Of a stretch of 64,000 nt of DNA, positions 29,473 to 36,504 are shown piece after piece. The position numbers and the translations under genes are program-made. Numbering within the stretch: the first letter of the stretch is position 1; the number at the start of each line of letters is the position of its first letter. Location of the stretch: NCBI GenBank assembly GCA_030523775.1, contig JAUNHW010000001.1, positions 154,231 to 218,230 on the forward strand. Reading direction: 5' to 3'. The notes under the pieces were generated by a model that was given only the letters and a program-made list of their open reading frames with translations, was not told the origin of the DNA and ran no database searches. This stretch comes from Akkermansia sp. GTDB lineage: Bacteria > Verrucomicrobiota > Verrucomicrobiia > Verrucomicrobiales > Akkermansiaceae.

Positions 29473-30531
29473 ATGATAGAGGATCAAGAGGCATTGCATG
29501 CGTGGAAGCTCAGGGCGGCAAGGCAGCCGCAGGGGCGCACCGTGCTGGATTTGGAGGCAGACAGCCTGCACCGCCACCGGGAGAAGCTTTGCCTGATCCA
29601 GTATGCAGATGCGGACGGCGTGTGCATCATCGACCCCCTGGCCATCGAGGACATGGGGGAATTCACCCGCTGGCTGCAGGAAGCGGAAGTGTGGATGCAC
29701 GGGGCGGACTACGACATGAGCCTCTTCCAGGGGGCCTACGGCGTGCTGCCCCGCATGATTCTGGACACCCAGATAGCCGCGCGCCTGCTGGGGTTCCGCC
29801 AGTTCGGGCTGGCCGCCCTGGTGGAGCACTTCTACGGCATTGTGCTGAGCAAGAAGAACCAGAAGGCGGATTGGGGCAAGCGCCCCATACCGGAAAGCAT
29901 GCAGGAATACGCCTCCGGGGACGTGAAGTTTATGCTGGAAATGGCGGACAAGCTCACCGCCCGCCTGAAAGAGCTGGGCCGCCACGGGTGGTTCCTGGAA
30001 AGCTGCGCCTGCAACCTGCAGCACGGCAGGGAGCGTTTTGAAGCCGTTATGGAGGACCCCTGGCGTATCCGCGGCGCCGGCAAGTTCAACCGCCGCGGCC
30101 TGGCCGCCCTGCGCGCCCTCTGGACCTGGCGCGACCGCGAGGCCGCCCAGATGGACCGCCCCGCCTTCATGGTGTGCAGCAACGACGACCTGCTGCGCTG
30201 GAGCGCGGCCCTGCAGGAATTCCGCGTGGTGGAGCCCCGCAGCCGCATGCATGCCCAGCGCGCCGCGCGCTTCCGCAAGGCCGTGGAGCATTTCCAGCTC
30301 ATGGACGAGCACGACTACCCCTGCATCCCCAAGCGCGTGCGCCACGAGCAGTCCCCGCATTTCGAGGCCCACATGGCGCATTGGACCGCCAAGCGGGACG
30401 CCCTGGCCGAACAGTTGGACATAGAGCCGGCCCTCATCGCCTCACGCACCCAGCTGGAAGCCATCGCCAACCAGGAGGACGCCGGCCTGTCCGCCCTCAT
30501 GGCCTGGCAGCGTGATTTGCTCACCAGATAA
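29473..30531 (+). CDS. rnd: Ribonuclease D-like 3'-5' exonuclease
   Basis: This 352-residue protein has the DEDD exonuclease fold. Motif I is LDLEADSLH (Asp and Glu), motif II lies in WMHGADYDMSLFQ, and motif III is in QEYASGDVKFML. An HRDC-like helical domain (about 200-270) follows. RNase D trims tRNA and other stable RNA 3' ends. Length and domain order are typical. ATG 29473 is chosen from the promoter position; an upstream in-frame ATG at 29437 lies inside it. The next gene is convergent. Confidence 0.9.
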   Translation: MIEDQEALHAWKLRAARQPQGRTVLDLEADSLHRHREKLCLIQYADADGVCIIDPLAIEDMGEFTRWLQEAEVWMHGADYDMSLFQGAYGVLPRMILDTQIAARLLGFRQFGLAALVEHFYGIVLSKKNQKADWGKRPIPESMQEYASGDVKFMLEMADKLTARLKELGRHGWFLESCACNLQHGRERFEAVMEDPWRIRGAGKFNRRGLAALRALWTWRDREAAQMDRPAFMVCSNDDLLRWSAALQEFRVVEPRSRMHAQRAARFRKAVEHFQLMDEHDYPCIPKRVRHEQSPHFEAHMAHWTAKRDALAEQLDIEPALIASRTQLEAIANQEDAGLSALMAWQRDLLTR

Positions 30532-30551
30532 GGGAGGCGCCGGGCACGGCA

Positions 30552-31055
30552 TCAATGTTGCAGGAAGTAGATGCCGGCGTAGATGCGGGCGTCAACGAGC
30601 ACGCCCTCGTTCTCCTTTTGGGCGAGCCAGGAGTTGATGGAATCCATGGGGACCTCGTGAACGGTGATATTCTCACCGTCCACCCCGCCGCCTTGGGAAA
30701 TGCGGGAAAGGCCGGAGGCGCGGAAGAAGGAAATCATCTCGGAAGTGAGGCCGGGGGAACTGGGCCCGGAGAAGAGGAATTCCATGCGGGCGGCGGTGTA
30801 GCCCGTTTCCTCCTCCAGCTCGCGGGTGGCGGCGGCGGCGGCGGATTCCGGGTTTCCATCCCCCACCAGGCCCGCGGGGAAGCAAAGGCAGCGGCGCCCC
30901 ACGGGCGGGCGGAACTCCTCCACCAGGAGCACGCGGTTCTCCGGCGTGCAGGCGAAAATCATGGCGGCGGCGGTGTTGTTCACGCGCTCGCAGAACTCCC
31001 AGCGGCCCTCCTTGGCCATGTTGAGGAATTTCCCTTGGTAGACAATTTCTTTCAC
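30552..31055 (-). CDS. Nudix hydrolase, ADP-ribose pyrophosphatase type
   Basis: This 167-residue enzyme contains the Nudix box in GLVGDGNPESAAAAATREL followed by EEETGY (about 62-86), preceded by the VLLVEEFRPPVG strand common in ADP-ribose/NDP-sugar pyrophosphatases. It would split nucleoside diphosphate derivatives such as ADP-ribose; the substrate is inferred. It starts 4 nt after the stop of mutL, so the two are cotranscribed, a loose 'housecleaning plus mismatch repair' pairing. Confidence 0.88.
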   Translation of the reverse strand: MKEIVYQGKFLNMAKEGRWEFCERVNNTAAAMIFACTPENRVLLVEEFRPPVGRRCLCFPAGLVGDGNPESAAAAATRELEEETGYTAARMEFLFSGPSSPGLTSEMISFFRASGLSRISQGGGVDGENITVHEVPMDSINSWLAQKENEGVLVDARIYAGIYFLQH

Positions 31056-31059
31056 TGTG

Positions 31060-32838
31060 TTACTGGGCTTGGAATTTGCGGTTGATTTCGCTCATGGAGA
31101 ACGGCAGCAGCGTGGGTTTGCCCGTGGGGGTGCAGTACGGGATTTCGCAGCGCAGCAGCTCCGCCAGCAGGGGCAGCGGGGCCTGCAGCAGCGCGGAAAT
31201 GTCCTCCTGCCGCGCATACTGGCGCGCCAGCTGCATGGCAAAGGGCTCGAAAGGCGCGCGGGAGCGGTTGAGCCGCACTTCCCCGCGCGTGAATATCAGC
31301 AGCAGCTCCTGCACAAAGGACGCCACGCGCCGCAGCGGCAGGAAAGCCGGCACGGCTTCCACGCGCAGCGTATTGCGCCCGAAAAGAGAAATCAGGAACC
31401 CCGCCTGCTCCATCTGCGGCTTCACCTCCAGCGCTATGCCCATGTCGCGCGCGTCCATCTCCAGAATCTCCGGCACCAGCAGGCGCTGGGAGGCGATGGG
31501 GTGCCGGTTGCCCGCCAGCAGGCGCTCGAAGATGATGCGCTCCCTGGCGGCACGCGGGGCGAGCAGCACCAGGCCCTCGCTGTTCTCAAAGATGGCGTAG
31601 GTATCATGCAGGGTGCCGATATGGCGGAACGGCAGGGGCTCCGGCTCCTCCTGCGGCGCGGGCGCGGGTGCGCTTCCCGTGTCGGCGGGGGCCGGGGCCG
31701 GGGCGGGCGGCAGGGGCAGTTCCTCCTGGCTGGGTTCCAGCACGGGGCGCAGCTTGAAGGGCGTGCGCGGGGTCTCCGCGGGCTGTTCCGGCGGCGGCGC
31801 TGGGGACGGCTCATCCGCATCAGATTCCCCGCGGGCGTGGGCGGCCAGGGTGGCTGCCACGGCATCCGTGACCGCCAGGGTGATTTCCGAGGGGCGGCGG
31901 AAGCGCACCTCGCGCTTGGCGGGGTGCACGTTCACATCCACCAGTGCGGGGTCCACCTCCAGGTAGATGAACAGGCCGGGGTGCAGCCCCGTGGGGAAAC
32001 CGCCGAAACCATCCCGCACGGCCCGCATTACAATGGGGTCGTCTATGGGCCTGCCGTTCAGGAAGATGTACTGCATGCGGCGGTTGCGGTTGGCGGCGGA
32101 GAGCGGCATCAGGTAGCCGCTCACGCGCACGCCGGGGGCCTCCGTGGGCCGCATGCGCATGAGCCGCGCGGCAGGCGCCTGGCCAATGAAGTCCGCAATG
32201 CGGCGGCGCAGGTCGTGCGTGGCGGGCACATCGAACACCACCTGCCCCTCCCTGGTGAAAACGAAGCGGATGTTGGGGAACGCCAGGGCGTGGAGTTTCA
32301 GCTGGTGCTCCACGTGCCCGGCCTCCGTGTCGTCGCTTTTCAGGAATTTGCGGCGCACGGGGGTGTTGAAGAAGAGGTTGGTGACGCAGATTTCCGTGCC
32401 GGGGGCGCAGCCGGCGCTCATGGGGGGCTCCGCCTCCCCGCCATCGCAGCTCACGCGCGTACCCTCCAAATCCTCCGCGCGGCGCGTGGTGATATCAATG
32501 TGCGCCACAGAGGCAATGCTGGGCAGGGCTTCCCCGCGGAAGCCCAGGTGGCGGATGTCGAACAGCCCGGCGGCATCCAGCAGCTTGCTGGTGGCATGGC
32601 GCCGCAGGCACAGCTCCGCATCCGCCCGGCCCATGCCGCAGCCGTCGTCCACCACCTTGAGGAGGGAGACCCCGCCGCGGCGTATTTCCACGCGGATGCA
32701 GCGGGCTCCGGCATCAATACTGTTCTCCACCAGCTCCTTCACCACAGAGGCGGGACGCTCCACCACCTCGCCGGCGGCCACCTGGCTTGCCAGCACCTCA
32801 TCCATCAGGCGGATTCTCTGTTCTGCAACGTCTCCCAC
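31060..32838 (-). CDS. mutL: DNA mismatch repair protein MutL without endonuclease motif
   Basis: This 592-residue GHKL ATPase couples MutS to downstream repair. The N-terminal ATPase motifs are clear: ELVENSIDAGA, DDGCGMG, HATSK and LGFRGEALPSIASV. A Pro/Ala-rich linker (about 330-400) leads to the dimerisation domain. At 427-438 the endonuclease motif DQHAxxExxxxE reads APRAARERIIFE, so Asp and His are missing. The later C-P-x-H-G-R-P element is CTPTGKP. Nicking activity is therefore unlikely. The start is GTG 32838, giving the usual MGDVAEQRIRLMDEVLASQV beginning. A possible TTCCAT-17-TAAGGT promoter precedes. No mutS or mutH is present here. Confidence 0.93.
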   Translation of the reverse strand: MGDVAEQRIRLMDEVLASQVAAGEVVERPASVVKELVENSIDAGARCIRVEIRRGGVSLLKVVDDGCGMGRADAELCLRRHATSKLLDAAGLFDIRHLGFRGEALPSIASVAHIDITTRRAEDLEGTRVSCDGGEAEPPMSAGCAPGTEICVTNLFFNTPVRRKFLKSDDTEAGHVEHQLKLHALAFPNIRFVFTREGQVVFDVPATHDLRRRIADFIGQAPAARLMRMRPTEAPGVRVSGYLMPLSAANRNRRMQYIFLNGRPIDDPIVMRAVRDGFGGFPTGLHPGLFIYLEVDPALVDVNVHPAKREVRFRRPSEITLAVTDAVAATLAAHARGESDADEPSPAPPPEQPAETPRTPFKLRPVLEPSQEELPLPPAPAPAPADTGSAPAPAPQEEPEPLPFRHIGTLHDTYAIFENSEGLVLLAPRAARERIIFERLLAGNRHPIASQRLLVPEILEMDARDMGIALEVKPQMEQAGFLISLFGRNTLRVEAVPAFLPLRRVASFVQELLLIFTRGEVRLNRSRAPFEPFAMQLARQYARQEDISALLQAPLPLLAELLRCEIPYCTPTGKPTLLPFSMSEINRKFQAQ

Positions 32839-32901
32839 GGCAATGCACCCACCTTACCACGACCGCCCGCCGGATGGAAGCAAAAACGCCACCGGGAAGC
32901 C

Positions 32902-32930
32902 TTGACCCGGCATGATTCGTTTGGTATAAC
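32902..32930 (+). promoter_or_regulatory. Promoter of the PEP-CTERM beta-helix gene
   Basis: TTGACC (32902-32907), 17 nt, TATAAC (32925-32930), then 7 nt to ATG 32938. Confidence 0.75.
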
Positions 32931-32937
32931 TGGCTGC

Positions 32938-34758
32938 ATGAGGACGACACACACGCTGAGCCTTCTGCTTTCAATGCTGGGCGCCTTGCAGGCCGCCGCA
33001 AGCACCATCGTCTGGGACAACGCCGCCGGGGACGGCGTCTGGGATGTCGGCAAAACAGCCAACTGGAATACCGGGAGCCTTGATCCGCAACAAACGGTTT
33101 TCCAGCAATACGACTACGTAGTGTTCCGCGGCGACGGTGCGGGGGAGATTGTACTGTCACCTGCGGGGGATGTGAAGGATATCCACGCATATGACATCAC
33201 CGTGTACGGAAGCGAGGACTACACGTTCACGGCGGCGTACGACTTCGCCAACCTGCACATCCACGGCAACCTGAACAAGGGCAGCGGCGGCACGCTCACC
33301 ATCCAAACGCCGAACATCCATGTGGAGGGCACTGTGAACCTGGGCGGCGGCACGCTGGATGTGGCGGATAACGTGACCGGATTCAGCGGGCAGGATATCC
33401 AATTCACGGACAGCGCCACCCTGCTGGTGCACGGGCGAACGCTGGGAAGCATCAGCGTGGATGAGCGGGCGGAGGCGCAGATTGACGCCGCCACCGTTGG
33501 TTCCATCAGCGGGCAAGGCACACTGGTGAAGGTGTCGGACGGCACGCTCACACTGGCGGGAAGCAACAGCGTGAGACACATCACGCTGAAGCAGGGAACG
33601 CTTGTGGCGGGAAACGACAAGGTATTCGCATCCAACAACAACAATTTGAAACTGGAGGGCGGCACGCTGGATTTGGGCGGCTTCTCCTGCGCCTCCACGG
33701 TTGAGCTGGCCAGCGGCAACACCGCCACCATCCTCAACGGCACGCTCACCAACAAAATCGAGGGCAACGGCGGGTTCACCAAGGAGGGCGACGATACGCT
33801 CACCATCGGATACTACGACGGATTCCACACCTACAACGGCTACCATGGCGACACCGTGGTGAACGGCGGCACCCTCCGCGCCGCCGCCGACAACGCCTTC
33901 GGCGACTACGACGGCGGCGACATCATCATGAACGCCGGAACGCTGGACCTGGCGGGCCACCGGGCAAACAACACCATGCAGGCGCGGGGAGACTCCACCC
34001 TGCTCTCCAACGGCGGACGTCTGAAAAGCGTGCTGGTGGACACCCACGCGCTCACCGTGGAGGGCAAGCTGGAAACCGGCTCGCTGAACATGCAGAACGG
34101 CGGCGATTTGAAGCTGCTGAAAGGCGGCTCCATCAGCCTGGGACGTGAGGAGCAGGACGAAACAGAGGTAGAGCCCGCATGGAAGGATAAGGCCGCTCTC
34201 GCCGTGCTGGGCGAGGCGGAACAAGCCACCCTGCACAACGTGCAAATCCAAGGCTACAGCTGGTTCACGGGCGAATCCGCCGAGAGGAGCCGCATCGACG
34301 ACATCGAATTCACCACCGGGCAGAATATCGGATTCTGGGGTCTCACCATCGGTGCGGACAACTCGTTCACGACCACAGCAAAGAACGGAACCATCACGCT
34401 GTGGAACGACGTGACCATCGACCTTTCCGATGCCACCTACCAGCGGCTGGAAGATGTCTACTACTTCGACCTCACGGGCATGTTCCACTGCGAATTGCAG
34501 CTGGGCGACGTGTACCTGGACGCCACGGCGCTGGAATTCGACCTGCAAGATGCCACCGTGCAGCTAGATTTCGGCGACGATGTGAACATCTCCTATGACG
34601 AAACCGTGCGGCTGGGCATGGCGGGCTACGACACCGAGTTGAAGCTCGCGGCGGGAGGCAAGCTTGAGTTCCACGCGGTAGCGCAGACGCCGGAGCCCGC
34701 CACGGGCACGCTCTCCCTGCTGGCGCTGGCGGCGTTGGCCGCACGGCGGCGCCGCTGA
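32938..34758 (+). CDS. Secreted beta-helix protein with PEP-CTERM-like anchor
   Basis: This 606-residue protein has a signal peptide (LSLLLSMLGALQAAAS), then a passenger built of Gly/Thr/Leu-rich turns such as GGGTLDVADN, GQGTLVKVSDGTLTLAG and VVNGGTLRAAADNAFG. That pattern marks autotransporter-associated beta-helix repeats. The C terminus reads TPEPATGTLSLLALAALAA plus four basic residues. This is a PEP-CTERM-like sorting signal: PEPAT motif, hydrophobic segment, Arg cluster. No outer-membrane barrel is present, so surface release would depend on an exosortase-like system not seen in this window. Function is unknown; adhesion or glycan binding is plausible. It is a single gene with a strong leaderless-type promoter. 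Confidence 0.85.
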   Translation: MRTTHTLSLLLSMLGALQAAASTIVWDNAAGDGVWDVGKTANWNTGSLDPQQTVFQQYDYVVFRGDGAGEIVLSPAGDVKDIHAYDITVYGSEDYTFTAAYDFANLHIHGNLNKGSGGTLTIQTPNIHVEGTVNLGGGTLDVADNVTGFSGQDIQFTDSATLLVHGRTLGSISVDERAEAQIDAATVGSISGQGTLVKVSDGTLTLAGSNSVRHITLKQGTLVAGNDKVFASNNNNLKLEGGTLDLGGFSCASTVELASGNTATILNGTLTNKIEGNGGFTKEGDDTLTIGYYDGFHTYNGYHGDTVVNGGTLRAAADNAFGDYDGGDIIMNAGTLDLAGHRANNTMQARGDSTLLSNGGRLKSVLVDTHALTVEGKLETGSLNMQNGGDLKLLKGGSISLGREEQDETEVEPAWKDKAALAVLGEAEQATLHNVQIQGYSWFTGESAERSRIDDIEFTTGQNIGFWGLTIGADNSFTTTAKNGTITLWNDVTIDLSDATYQRLEDVYYFDLTGMFHCELQLGDVYLDATALEFDLQDATVQLDFGDDVNISYDETVRLGMAGYDTELKLAAGGKLEFHAVAQTPEPATGTLSLLALAALAARRRR

Positions 34759-34780
34759 CACAGAAAGACACGGCGCACGC

Positions 34781-34809
34781 TGGAAAAAAGGCGCGGACGG
34801 GAGTAGTCT
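34781..34809 (+). promoter_or_regulatory. Promoter of the mcsA-mcsB-clpC operon
   Basis: TGGAAA (34781-34786), 17 nt, TAGTCT (34804-34809), then 7 nt to GTG 34817. No CtsR-type heptad operator was seen. Confidence 0.5.
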
Positions 34810-34816
34810 TGCGGAC

Positions 34817-35386
34817 GTGAAGAAGTGCCAGATATGCGGCCGGAGGGCTACGATGTTTTTAACGCAGATTGTCAACGGGCAGATGTCCGAGCTGGCACTG
34901 TGCGAGGAGTGCGCCAAGGCACGCGGGCTCTTTGACCCGCAATCCCTCACCTTTGCAGAGAAATTCTTCCCGGAGGAATTCAAGAAGCAGGTGGACAAGA
35001 TAGTGCGCGAGCTCGCCGGAGGCGATGCGGAGAAACTGCCCGCCGCAGCAGAGGCGGCGTGCGATGTCATCACCGCCTGCCCAGTGTGCCGCTTCACCCT
35101 GGAGGACTACCGCCGCACCAACCGCCTCGGCTGCCCGGATTGCTACACTTTCCTTGCAAACGAGCTCAGCTCCGAACAGGAAACGCAGGAAGCCGATGCA
35201 AACGCCCCGGACGCCGCAGAACCCGCACAGCAGGACTCCATGCAGGAGCCCGCGCCGCGTGCGCGCAAAAAATCGGTGAAGGCGCTGGAGGCGGAGCTGC
35301 AGCGCGCCGTGGAGCGCGAGGACTACGAGCGCGCAGCCGAGCTGCGCGATGAAATCAAGGCCATCAACGATTCCGCCAAGGCATGA
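34817..35386 (+). CDS. mcsA: McsA-like zinc-finger / UVR-motif protein
   Basis: This 189-residue protein has four CxxC pairs (CQIC at 4-7, CEEC at 29-32, CPVC and CPDC near 88-113) and a C-terminal UVR motif (ALEAELQRAVEREDYERAA), the design of McsA. In Firmicutes McsA activates the arginine kinase McsB and links it to ClpC; Chlamydia also has such a pair. The start is GTG at 34817, 7 nt after TAGTCT. It overlaps mcsB by 4 nt (ATGA), and mcsB overlaps clpC in the same way. This is a tightly coupled three-gene unit without ctsR. Confidence 0.88.
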   Translation: MKKCQICGRRATMFLTQIVNGQMSELALCEECAKARGLFDPQSLTFAEKFFPEEFKKQVDKIVRELAGGDAEKLPAAAEAACDVITACPVCRFTLEDYRRTNRLGCPDCYTFLANELSSEQETQEADANAPDAAEPAQQDSMQEPAPRARKKSVKALEAELQRAVEREDYERAAELRDEIKAINDSAKA

Positions 35387-36504
35387 CCAAACTCTCCACC
35401 ATCCTGGCCACGCCGCCGGAGCACCTGGTGCTGCCCGGCACCCACGCAGACACCGTGCTGGGCGTGATGGCGCGCGTGGTGCGCAACCTGCACGGCCACC
35501 CCTTCCCCGGCTGGAGCACGCTGGACGACCGCCGCGCGGTGGCCGCAGAGCTGCTGGACGGGCTGCAGGGCATGCCGGAGTTCACCCGCGGGGCCTATGC
35601 GGCGGAAATGCCTAAAATCAACTTCAACGACCGCCGCCGCCTGCTGCTGCTCAACATGCTCTCCCCCTCCATGGCGGCGCGGCAGGAGGGCTGCCACCTG
35701 CTGGTCTCCGGCAAGCGCCACATCACCGCCATGGTGAACGAGGAGGAGCACCTGGTGCTGCACGTTTTCCGCCAGAAGGCCAAGCGCCCCACCAAGGCGG
35801 ACCCCCTCTCCGTGTTCCCCTTCCTGGATGATCTGGAGGAGCTCGTCCAACGGCTGGACGAACGATTCAACTTTGCCCGCAACCGCGAGAACGGCCACCT
35901 CACCAGCATTCCCACGGAATGCGGGGACGGCATCCAGCTCTACGCCATGCTCCACCTGCCCGCCCTCAACTTCGCCAACATGATGGGCCAAGTCAACAAG
36001 GCCATGGAGAAACTTCACGTGAGCATCTCCCCGTTCTACTCCGACAACCACGACGACACGGGAAGCCGCTTCATGCTCTACTCCATCCCCGGCCCCGCCG
36101 GCACGCTCAACGACATGCAGGACTACTTCTTCACCGTGGTGCTGCGCGTGGTGCAGCGCGAGCTCGGCGTGCGCATGCGCCTGCTGCAGGAGCCCGGCCA
36201 GCGGCTGCAGGACCACATAGGACGCACGTACGGCATGCTCATGAACGCGCGGCGGCTCAGCATCAAGGAGCTGCGGGACGCCGGCTCCGCGCTGCGCCTG
36301 GCCACCGTGCTGGGACTCATCTCCTGGGAGTGCGGCACAGAGCAGTTCATCCGCAACCTCAACACGCTTTCCCTCCAGCTGGCGGCAGACGCCATCACCG
36401 CGGAGGACACGGAAAGCGTGCCGCTGATGCTGGCGGCGCGCTGCCGCGCCTTCCTGCAATCCTCCCCGCACACCTTCCAGACACCCGACACCGCAACATT
36501 ATGA
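35383..36504 (+). CDS. mcsB: McsB-like phosphagen-kinase homologue, probably a pseudokinase
   Basis: This 373-residue protein aligns over its length with protein-arginine kinase McsB. DTVLGVMARVVRN matches the SSRIRLARN region, AMVNEEEHL the NEED loop, LTSIPTECGDGIQLYAMLHL the CPTNVGTGLRAS region, and RTYGMLMNAR the C-terminal domain. Several catalytic positions differ. The first Arg of SSRxR is Met, the Arg of GLRAS is Gln, the Cys of CPTN is Ile, and the GEGSEA loop is SDNHDD. Only the Glu of NEE and two Args of the first motif remain. Loss of kinase activity is inferred. It is translationally coupled to mcsA and clpC. Confidence 0.82.
   Translation: MTKLSTILATPPEHLVLPGTHADTVLGVMARVVRNLHGHPFPGWSTLDDRRAVAAELLDGLQGMPEFTRGAYAAEMPKINFNDRRRLLLLNMLSPSMAARQEGCHLLVSGKRHITAMVNEEEHLVLHVFRQKAKRPTKADPLSVFPFLDDLEELVQRLDERFNFARNRENGHLTSIPTECGDGIQLYAMLHLPALNFANMMGQVNKAMEKLHVSISPFYSDNHDDTGSRFMLYSIPGPAGTLNDMQDYFFTVVLRVVQRELGVRMRLLQEPGQRLQDHIGRTYGMLMNARRLSIKELRDAGSALRLATVLGLISWECGTEQFIRNLNTLSLQLAADAITAEDTESVPLMLAARCRAFLQSSPHTFQTPDTATL

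Noticed and set aside
34760..34816. CtsR operator before mcsA
   Set aside because: The typical tandem heptad GGTCAAA operator is absent, and no ctsR gene is present.
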